A DNA stretch of 11,731 nt from Russula earlei. Lineage: Eukaryota > Basidiomycota > Agaricomycetes > Russulales > Russulaceae. The stretch spans positions 1 to 11,731 of the forward strand of contig JAGFNK010001275.1 in NCBI GenBank assembly GCA_025769875.1, read 5' to 3'. Below, piece by piece: positions 1 to 7,321 of the stretch (position 1 is the stretch's first letter; the number at the start of each line of letters is the position of its first letter). A program made the translations under genes and the position numbers. Under the pieces are notes generated by a model, which was not told where the DNA came from, did no database searches, and saw nothing but the letters and a program-made list of their open reading frames with translations.

Positions 1-2
1 GC

Positions 3-1059
3 AATAAGCCCATGCATGAGAAGGGTCCTATCAAGACTGGACCTATGTGCAAATCAAAATGGCAAAGGGTACGAAATTTTTTTGCTTTGCCATATCACGC
101 AGCTAACATCACTACTACTAGATGAAGAAGGAGCACTTGCTAATCGTTGCTCTCAGGAATGAGTCCGGGGTTGGGCACCTATGGACCGATGAGAATGGAA
201 TTGTTGTTCCACCTGAAATGGAATCGGTGTGGAGTGATCTAGTCAAGGTGTACATAACATCTAATTTGTCAATGCCATCTGATCATTAGTAGAAAATCAA
301 GAATACAAGAAGTACAGGGATAAAGGCTGGCCGCATGCAGCATCATGAAATCTCTGATGCCATCAAGTGCAAGAGGCCAACATTCATATTGGGGCACGCA
401 GTCACAGCCCATTTTACTCCCCCTCAGTCATCTGCATCGCTGTCCCCCAATCCCAATTTGTTTGAACGTCAAAGTGGGGACTCCTTGTCATCTCTGGCCC
501 AGATCGCTCTTCCTCCTCATCCAGTGTCCTTCATTCCAAATGCAAAGTATCTCAGGTCAAGGATGTCGCCTCCAAACATCTTCCTCATTTACCAAAAAAC
601 TCAAGTCTGATTCCATGGCAGTTGCTGTCCACGGCATGCAGTCAACCATGGAGAGGTTTGCCGATAACTTCAACTCAACCATGCATGCATTCATTGCTTC
701 GTCCCCACCCCCAATGTCGCTGGCACTCCCCCCACTCCCAATGCCGCTGGCACTCCCCTCAAACCCAGCCCCAGCCCCACCTCCGGCCATGCATATGCCG
801 CCTTCAAATGACATCATAACTATCTCGGCACTTCCCGAGACCACCCGTCGGTCACTGGCAATTCAACATCTTACCAAGGATATTGAACTGAATGGTGAAT
901 GGCTCTCCATGGATGATGTTGTCCCTGTGATCAATATCTTGGGATCTTGTGACATCGTGCATAGACAGTTATATTGTGCTTATGACTAATGGGTCAGCGT
1001 TGTCGCAGATTGCATGCAACTACATCAAGGATCTATTGGAGAAGGCCAGGACGTCCTGA
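3..1059 (+). pseudogene. Myb/SANT-like DNA-binding accessory protein of Harbinger element (broken, 5' end outside)
   Basis: The reading frame must be pieced together from several fragments. Positions 3-110 read as the end of a helix-turn-helix repeat (CKSKWQRVR). Positions 155-240 in another frame hold SGVGHLWTDENG and a VPPEMESVWSDL segment. Positions 301-340 read EYKKYRDKGWPH, the Trp-rich end of the Myb/SANT-like domain seen in fungal Harbinger accessory proteins. A low-complexity Pro/Ala/Met linker follows at about 690-800. The conserved C-terminal part at about 830-957 includes AIQHLTKDIELNGEWL, and after one more frame change IACNYIKDLL ends at a TGA at 1057-1059. In active elements such proteins bind the subterminal DNA and bring the transposase into the nucleus. 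At least four frame changes make this copy a pseudogene. The family call rests on remembered patterns and was not searched. Confidence 0.65.
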
Positions 1060-1167
1060 CTGTAGTTGTACTTCTACAGTAGTCACCCATCACACCATGT
1101 ATCGTAATTTGTTGAATGCCATGAAGTGTTCTTTCATTTTCTGAAAACATGTGGACATGTGTCTGAA

Positions 1168-2496
1168 CTAAATACCTGCTGCGCGATCCTCAAGTGTTTT
1201 CTGATACTGCTCCCACATCTCACCTGCAATCCTGTCCGCCTGATATTTGCTTGCTCCCTCTCATAGCGCATCACTACCCCTCTTCCCAGTTCACCAGCCC
1301 TTCACGATGACCCATCTGAGGGTCTACCCTGTCATCAAATACATCGATCTCACTGTGATCATAATGGCGAATAAAATTGTGAAGGGCTGCAAGTGCCGAT
1401 GGGATGCTTGAATGTCCATGTTATACTCAGGGGGGTACCGAAGGATTTTGAAACACCGCTTGAGAATCCCAAACATACGCTCTATGACGTTGTGAGCTTG
1501 AGCATGGCAGATTGAATAATTCCTGGGTGTGCGTGGCCTAGGACAAGCGTAAAAATTAGTGAGAAGATGGGAAAGAAAGAGAGAATGCACCGTATGCCAG
1601 CATGACCCCACTCAGATAGATGATATGTACACCTCGATAAGGAACAAGCAGTGTGTTTGATGAGGCAAAGCCTGCATCAGCGAGATAGTATTTCCCTCTT
1701 GGGATGGGGAAATCGGAATGATGGGCATCGTGGAAAAGAGTTGAGTCGGCGGTGGAGCCCTCCCAACCAGTCAAAAGATATGTGAAGCGGAGGTCAAATG
1801 AACAAGCAGCAAGGCAGTTCTGTGAGAGAACGCCGTTGCGGTCTCTTGTTGCATCGCGCTCTGCACAGTGGAGTAACAACCATGTGGGTGCCGTCGATAG
1901 CACCCAGGGCATCCTTGAAAAAGGGAAAAAATTTGGGATTCCCTTGGATAAAGGAGTGAGGAGGGGAATCGGCATCAGGAAGCTGTACAAAGGTGGTGTA
2001 GAAAGGGGGGGTTGCGAGAACTCCAAGTATCTTTTTAAAATATCTGGATATCCATCAGAAGATATATAGAAGGAAACCATGGGATACGTACTTTGAGACC
2101 GTGCTTGGTGACTGCTGAAAACGCTCCAATATTTGTTGTTGACAGCCCGGTGGAAGCGGCATAGAGAAATATGGCAACCTTTCTTCAATTCGGACATGCC
2201 AGATGATGCAACACCAAAGTTGTGGAGAGTCTGCTGGAGCTTGTGAAACACATGTTTATGGACCCCAAGTTCATTCCGGATGCATTCTGGGTGGCCGTGA
2301 GTAGTTCATGGACCCAGGCAAGACCAGTGAGGGCGGAGGTGTGATATGGAATAGGAGGAGAATGGGGTTTGAGTATTGACAGTATGGCCTGGAAGCCATA
2401 AAGGGCATAACCTGTAAAATATAAAATCATTAGAAGTTGTTGGCGTCGCCGTTGTACCTGCAGATACAGCCTCTCCTGATCAAGGTAATCAGCCAT
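1168..2496 (-). pseudogene. Harbinger-family DDE transposase (broken)
   Basis: The likely ATG is at 2494-2496 (MADYLDQERL). The N-terminal part reads TGLAWVHELL and HKLQQTLHNFG in shifted frames. The catalytic region follows. The first acidic residue is in GAIDGTH (Asp codon 1893-1895). The block RNGVLSQNCLAACSFDLRF leads to GWEGSTADS. The second acidic residue is in ADAGF (Asp codon 1676-1678). The catalytic Glu is in NVIERMFGILKRRF-like sequence (codon 1480-1482, here ERMFGILKRCFK). So the DDE triad residues are all still visible, in three different frames. Two short introns are likely: 2044-2091 and 1538-1590, both GT-AG. The tail WEQYQKTLEDRAAGI ends at TAG 1168-1170. The enzyme would cut and paste the element in the nucleus. 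Frameshifts near 2250, 1870, 1600 and 1405 inactivate it. Confidence 0.85.
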
Positions 2497-2655
2497 AGCA
2501 TTGACCAGGGGACAACAGTGACAACTTGAAATCGGGGGGTAAAAAATTGGCCATGACTCGGAGGGGCATAAAAAGTTTTTGGGCGCATCAGTCATTACAA
2601 CAACAAATATGTGAATTACAGTTAACAGACAAACAACTGATATTAGTTAATCATA

Positions 2656-2693
2656 TGACATGTCACTGTCATCACACCTGTCACACCTGTCAC
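2656..2693. repeat. Subterminal TGTCA repeat cluster of the Harbinger element
   Basis: TGTCA occurs at 2661, 2667, 2679 and 2689, and its complement TGACA at 2656-2660 abuts the first copy to form the palindrome TGACATGTCA. The last two copies lie in a 10-bp tandem unit (CACACCTGTC). Clustered short motifs just inside the terminus are typical binding sites for the transposase or Myb-like partner in Harbinger elements. The binding role is inferred. Confidence 0.5.
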
Positions 2694-2713
2694 TCCCGGC
2701 TAATCCCGAAATT

Positions 2714-2737
2714 CAAGTTCCAAGTTCAAGTTTCAAG
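2714..2737. repeat. Subterminal CAAGTT-type repeats
   Basis: The stretch repeats AAGTTC/AAGTTT units (CAAGTTCCAAGTTCAAG, then TTTCAAG) immediately inside the element end. It lies between the TGTCA cluster and the presumed terminal repeat. It may be a second binding-site array or a replication-slippage product. Confidence 0.45.
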
Positions 2738-2742
2738 AAATC

Positions 2743-2764
2743 TCGGTTGCTGTATGGGGCCTTA
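2743..2764. repeat. Presumed Harbinger right terminal repeat and TTA target site
   Basis: The element end reads CGGTTGCTGTATGGGGCC to position 2761, then TTA at 2762-2764. On the other strand this is TAA followed by GGCCCCATACAGC, which fits the TWA target preference and G/C-rich tip of Harbinger ends. The sequence right of it changes abruptly to Copia pol relic, which supports this border. The partner repeat is off the left edge. Confidence 0.5.
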
Positions 2765-2985
2765 GCTACTTGGTCTTCTAGTGGAGCATAATCCCCTGCA
2801 AGTCAACTTTCTACTGCAAGAAATGGTGTTGCACCTTAGTGTGTTTGGTGCAGTCATGGAACTCAGGGTTCCTAGCAATGGCAATGGTCAACTGGTTGTC
2901 AGTGTGGGGGATTGTGAGATGGGTGTCTTGACCCAATCTGGTGAGTAGTTGCCTCAGCCAGGTGGCTTCCTTGGTGGTGTGTGTG
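2765..2985 (-). pseudogene. Ty1/Copia retrotransposon pol remnant (RNase H C-terminal region)
   Basis: Reading from 2985 downward, the frame gives THTTKEATWLRQLLTRLG, then the HTDNQLTIAIARNPEFHD block, then TKHTKVQHHFLQ. This order (KEAxWLRxLL, SDNQxAIxLAxNP, RTKHIDxRHHF) is the signature of the Copia-type RNase H end of the polyprotein. The Asp of DNQ, a conserved active-site residue, is kept. A TAG at 2808-2810 interrupts the frame, after which KVDLQGIMLH matches the usual continuation with a further stop. The 5' part of the protein and the LTRs are missing. The fragment ends where the Harbinger element starts. It is a short dead relic and the host site of the DNA transposon. Confidence 0.8.
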
Positions 2986-3127
2986 CCAACATGCAAGCAC
3001 ATCTGGTCACTGCACACACATCCACTCATCCAAATCAATACACAATCAATAAACCCTAGAGTTTCTACACCAATTTATACATAGTCTCCTAGTGTACATT
3101 AAAAAAGGTCCATCACAACCCCAACCA
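2986..3127. other. Short spacer, no gene seen
   Basis: This stretch links the Copia relic with the 3' end of GTPase copy A. It is AT-rich, and on the minus strand it would be the 3' untranslated region of copy A. The only resemblance to the spacer left of copy B is a short CACAACC...ATCAGC string just outside the stop codon. Confidence 0.4.
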
Positions 3128-3849
3128 TCAGCCATTTCTAGAAGGGGGTACACAATGTTGCTTAATAAGGTCAATAATCTTCTCCAACACCAGGTCTTTC
3201 TGCGGGACGATTGATCGAATCTCAAATGTCTCTCTGACAAAGCTACGGATATCCGCATGGATCATATCCCTCTCTCCAAATTTGATATGCCTATCAACTG
3301 TGGACAGAACGTCACACGTTGACAGAGACACTCTGTCGGAGGATGTCCTTGAAATGCCATCCAGGATCACAATGAGGTCCACGATGTAGCCCATTACGCA
3401 TTGGACATTCTCCTGACTGACATCCCAGAGACGCTCAGCTGGATTAGCTTCACGTCGCATTAGCTCACCTGTCTTCATATGCATCAAAAACCCACTCCGC
3501 GAACTTGTCTCCGGATCCAGTTGGGTCATGTGTCCTATTGAGTGGGATTTTATTTTCTGAGCATCTCTTCTCCGCTCTATGTGTGACAGACATACATACC
3601 CCAATGACGCGCCACCGGCTGATTCAGCCAAGTCCTTGACAACATACGACATTCTTCCCTTGAATTTGTTGCTGGACAGATACTAACTTTCGTCAGCAGC
3701 AGCTAACGACAACAGGGCGATTTGCGAGGGCTAACCCTGACCCTGTCATTCAGATTCCATATTTCAACGATATCCATATGAATGACATTCACAGTTCTTA
3801 AGCGGTTGATCGGCGAAGTCCTCACTAAACCGAAGTCTACTCCAGTATT

Positions 3850-3913
3850 CTATTGGAAGTGGTTAGATTGGCCTTGAAGCCGCAAGTGAATATACTTGCG
3901 GCTGCGTCCAACT
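3850..3913 (-). other. Copy A 14-nt microexon (3913-3900) and following GC-AG intron (3899-3850)
   Basis: After the GA|GTACGT donor of exon 8, an AG acceptor at 3914-3915 opens a 14-nt exon encoding VGRS. A GCAAGT donor, the favoured sequence for GC-AG introns, follows it. The next exon starts with AATACTGG, giving Q-Y-W. Only this GC donor keeps phase; the nearby GTATAT would shift the frame. Copy B has the same layout. Confidence 0.6.
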
Positions 3914-4841
3914 CTGGTATTCCAATAAATTAATGAAATCGTGGGAATCAAACAAATAACGTACTCGATCGAAGCTTGAATGGCGATATCCCGAGACACT
4001 CTCAATGCTATGGACCACACGAGAGGGGCAGGGACAATACGTGAATTGGTCCCTTGTACCCTCGACCGAGGATAAAGGTTGGAGGAAACACGCGAACCAG
4101 TGATAAATCTATCTGTCGTCACAACTAGGTTGCCAATGAGTTCTCTAAATTGTGGGTTTACTGCGAACAGATGTCAAAGGGCCACTGCACAGAAGAGAGA
4201 ACACACTACCAGAAACGATCTCTGCTGGTATATCCTTGGGCTCCCTACGAAACAGGGAACGGCTCGACTCTTCCAAATGCGCATATGCCTGGCCTCTCAC
4301 TTTCAGAGCATCCTTCAGGAGAGACACCAGATCAAACTTGGCGAATGCGACAAGAACAGCCACTAAATATCGTTCAAGTTGAAGACATAATTCCCGATTC
4401 GAAAGCACTTACCTCCTCTCATGCCCAAAATCACCTCCACCCCTTCTCCAATGCTCCCATTAATGGCATCAGATGTGGGGACACATATCCTAAGGAAACA
4501 CATCAGCTAACGGAGTGAGGCCATTCGACATGGCTTGCTACCAGACAGCGTGTAATCTCTCCGAGGCCGAACAGCTCGAATCGGTGCGGAGTGAGATAAA
4601 ATCCTGGATCGACTGCAAATCCTGCGCATCATCCGGTTCTTCAAATCCAGTGTATTCGTGGACAATAAGATAACGGTTATCTTCAGGACAAACCTCCAGG
4701 TTGATGTCGCGTTTATCAGACGTTATTTGTTGCAAAGCCTTGTTTCAAGTAGGCACTCTCTTTGGCAAGATAGGAACACAAAATACACACCGACGTATCC
4801 ACTTTAAGACAGTACTGATTAGAGAAGATTTTCCAGAGCCT

Positions 4842-4900
4842 CTGCAATTAAAGGCGGCATCAATCGGACATAGATTTTGATCAGATCTGCGTGTACGTGC
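4842..4900 (-). other. Copy A intron 3 with GC donor, in-frame if retained
   Basis: This 59-nt intron splits the P-loop in both copies. Copy B has a normal GTACGT donor, and copy A has GCACGT at the same place. In copy A the intron has no stop codon and, with the neighbouring indel, stays in frame with GSGKSS downstream. Retention would insert about 20 residues inside the nucleotide-binding loop. Splicing would instead give a different frame through exon 4 (RLWKIFSN), which returns to KVDTS by a second deletion. Confidence 0.5.
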
Positions 4901-5500
4901 CTTCCCCACCACGAGAATCCTAAACCTACAGAGGCTCAGACAACGTGATTCACAGCCAGAACGTACGACATACCTGAGGTCATCAGGGAGCACTTGTCTC
5001 AATGTTGAAGGGAGCGGCGGTTTAGGATAACTCAAGCCTGATACCCGAGCTCCAATCTTTGGGAGCTCTTATAAGAGTGTCATCGAGCACAATCCCGCCA
5101 GAGAATCAATCTCACCTGGGACGGGGGGCCTGTAATCGGAACGATGAGACTCCATAGGCACGGTTGCTGACTTGGCCCTAGACCTAGGGTCCCGGGATGA
5201 CGATAACTTCGACAATTGCGCATGCGCTGGTGCAGACCCCACTCTTTTTCGGAAAGCTGGTTCGTCCGAGGACTTCTCGCGACGGGACGTCTGTTCGTTC
5301 TAGATGATTTTCGACTGCCTTTTTGGGTAAAGGGCCTTGAAGACTCCTCCATGACCACCCCGGATGGTACTGATGCGGGTGACACCCTCAAAGCCGCTGG
5401 AGGTGCAGGCGGAGAAGGGAAGGCATCGGCAGCGCTACAGGAATTTCCCATGATGAAAAGTGGAGCACGGAGAGAGGCACGGATCACATAGAACCCCCTA

Positions 5501-5581
5501 TGTTTATAGGAGAGAACGCGAGGACGCCTCGTTGGAAGTTGGGTAGTTGGGTAGAGGAAACATCCACATAGTGACTCGTGG
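5501..5581 (-). promoter_or_regulatory. Promoter region of copy A
   Basis: On the minus strand CCTATAAACA (5501-5510) is a TATA-like box about 50 bp before the ATG. Further upstream a CCACGAGT box (5574-5581) with flanking similarity to copy B's upstream region (both contain TGCAC then about 9-13 nt then CCACGAGT) lies about 125 bp before the start. A repeated ACCCAACT-type stretch lies in between. These match the compact promoters of basidiomycete genes; no factor can be named. Confidence 0.4.
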
Positions 5582-5716
5582 CTTTAGTGTGCAAAACACG
5601 TTCATGGAATTGACTAACATGATGCTAGGAGCTAACATGTGACAACACGGATGCGTGACACAGCGGAGCGCCCGGGCCATCTCTATTCGAGATAGACACA
5701 CCTACTCACTTCGTTC

Positions 5717-6211
5717 ATGTCTCTCGTTTTCTTACAAAACTTGCGCCTCCAGGACGATGCCCTTTCTCTCCATATAAACATTAGTTGCGCCACCGCGGCA
5801 CCGTCCTTCGCAGATGGTATCGCCGACACCTTTTCGTGCGCGTCACCACAAATGTGTTATGATACATCTCCGACTAGGTGTTTTGAAGATTCAACGGAAA
5901 CGTACATGTTGGTATGTAAGCCTAGAAAAGTTCTCGGAGAAGGCCAGTGCCAAATGAAGTATCAATTTTCCGTGTGTGATTCTCCAAAGCTCACCTTCTC
6001 ATATTCCAGTTTCCTCTCGAAGCTTGACCCCTTGGCGACAAATCGAGCCGCTAAAATCGTGTCATTTCGCGCATCGAGACCTTCGCTCGAGAGCCCCTTA
6101 GCTCTCTGTTCACTGGGACGTGTCGACATCCCTCGGTCGGGGCGCCTTGGACTTTCAAACTTTGGTGCTCAATGCTTACTCTCTCACATGCACCCTGATT
6201 CCCATCTTTGA
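5717..6211 (+). CDS. Unrecognised ORF, possibly not a gene
   Basis: This is the longest uninterrupted + strand ORF between the two GTPase copies (164 codons from ATG). The predicted product has a Cys-rich middle (CYDTSPTRCFEDSTETYMLVC, then GEGQC and FSVCDS) and a Ser/Leu/Arg-rich second half. There is no clear signal peptide: the first residues, MSLVFLQNLRLQDD, are only briefly hydrophobic. I recognise no domain. A second Cys-rich string, NTVGCYVDSGCPALSTTR, lies downstream at about 6290-6345 in another frame and could belong to the same old gene if it has introns. It may equally be chance open sequence. Confidence is low. Confidence 0.2.
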   Translation: MSLVFLQNLRLQDDALSLHINISCATAAPSFADGIADTFSCASPQMCYDTSPTRCFEDSTETYMLVCKPRKVLGEGQCQMKYQFSVCDSPKLTFSYSSFLSKLDPLATNRAAKIVSFRASRPSLESPLALCSLGRVDIPRSGRLGLSNFGAQCLLSHMHPDSHL

Positions 6212-7321
6212 ACCCACGTCCGTGGCGACTTCCGCTCTTTTTTGACGTTTCCAGCCTTTTGTCAATCCCATAAATCATTGCTCGAACACGGTTGGTTGCT
6301 ATGTCGACTCTGGTTGTCCAGCACTATCCACAACGAGAGAACACAGCTACTGTCCAGGTATCACACCGGTTACCTGACTCCAAGGATACGGCCGATGGGA
6401 ACAACATCCTCTGCCAAGCACTTGATGGCACAGTGCAACTCCGAGAAGGTCCAGCTACTGCTTGAGAATAGCTATAAAGCTTCAACAATCTGGATGGGGC
6501 TCCATCGTTAATAACACGGGGAGCTGAGTCATTGATCTAAGCATGCACAGCAAGATGGGAGCATTGTCCAGGTTGGAATGTATGGATCAGGAAAACTACA
6601 TCCTACTAGAAATGCCTGGGTAGTCTAGTAACGTCTAGTGACAAGTAGAGCAGATTTGAAATCGGCAAACGGGCCGCAGACGAATTTTTGGATAGGATCA
6701 AATCATCCGTGTTTTGCACAAGTCGTTATCATCACATTGTACATGGACTGGTAGGCAATACCTGAAATATGTGCCATCAAGTCGCAAGGGCCTCAGCCTC
6801 TGTTTCTGTCTCTGATTATGTCATTGTTATTTCGTGTACAAATATCACGTGTTCAATGACGACACTTCACTTACTTCCGTTTTACCATACAATATTTACT
6901 TCCGTGTACTTCGTACTTGTACGCGATTTGGGGCCAAAAACGGTGTCTTTTTCCTTCACTCATGCGCCCACTTCTGTACCAATTGTGCAGTAGCATCATC
7001 AGGGGCGTGATGATATGTTTGGCGAGACATGAAGACATCAACCAGTCGAGCTTGGGCTGGGGACATGAGCGAAATGAGGATTAGCGCGTATCATTTGTCC
7101 ATTTGCCTACTGCCCTAGTTCGTATGTCCTTATGAATGGTGACCGTCGGTCATTTGCCTATCAGTTGTTGGGAGATATCTGTCATATACGTCAAATTGAA
7201 CAAATAAAGAACAATATATCATACCCACATGAATTTTAGGCCAGTCGAAACCACATATAAGGCTCACATACTATGGAGGCAAACCCGTGTACAATCAGAC
7301 ACAACCGCAAGCTCAGCAACA
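6212..7321. other. Intergenic stretch without recognisable gene
   Basis: Apart from the short Cys-rich reading at about 6290-6345, I see no domain, RNA gene or repeat array here. The part from about 6800 to 7230 is richer in A/T, with many stops in all frames. The last 100 bp would be the 3' flank of copy B. Confidence 0.4.

Larger units (their letters stand above)
1..2761. mobile_element. PIF/Harbinger-type DNA transposon, right part, degenerate
   Basis: Two genes typical of Harbinger elements lie here in convergent orientation: a Myb/SANT-like DNA-binding protein on + (to 1059) and a DDE transposase on - (2496 to 1168). Their stops are about 110 bp apart. Right of the transposase start there is about 265 bp of noncoding DNA with clustered short repeats, ending at 2761 in GGGGCC and followed by TTA (2762-2764). 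Read from the other strand, the end is TAA then GGCCCCATACAGC. In Harbinger elements a TWA target duplication flanks the inverted repeats, and both genes are needed for transposition. The left end lies outside the window, so the inverted repeat and target duplication cannot be confirmed. Both genes are broken, so the copy is non-autonomous at best. Confidence 0.75.
3128..5451 (-). pseudogene. Copy A: acylated P-loop GTPase-like protein, 13 exons, degraded
   Basis: Exons by alignment to copy B: 5451-5116, 5067-4974, 4925-4901, 4841-4791, 4738-4542, 4489-4413, 4362-4210, 4160-3965, 3913-3900, 3849-3736, 3682-3600, 3503-3469, 3416-3128. The ATG at 5449-5451 is chosen because it gives MGNSCS, a myristoylation motif with a nearby palmitoylatable Cys, matching copy B's start; upstream in frame there is only a GTG. 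Visible parts are a Pro/Ser-rich linker, FRILVVGK (beta-1), GSGKSS (P-loop), LIVHEYTGFEEPD (G3-like, Glu for Asp), FAKFD at the G4 position (Thr/Asn replaced by Ala), and a conserved C-terminus with VMGYIVDL and VPQKDLVLE. Lesions versus B: 1 nt lost in exon 1 near 5285-5305, a GC donor for intron 3, 2 nt and 1 nt lost in exon 4, 2 nt lost in exon 10 near 3785, and the intron 11 acceptor AG changed to AA. A pseudogene is likely. The function of the family is unknown to me. Confidence 0.75.

Noticed and set aside
1752..2069. + strand ORF of 105 codons inside the transposase region.
   Set aside because: It is antisense to the DDE transposase, whose catalytic motifs are clear on the minus strand.
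4150..4518. + strand ORF of 122 codons.
   Set aside because: It is antisense to exons 6 and 7 of GTPase copy A and shows no domain.
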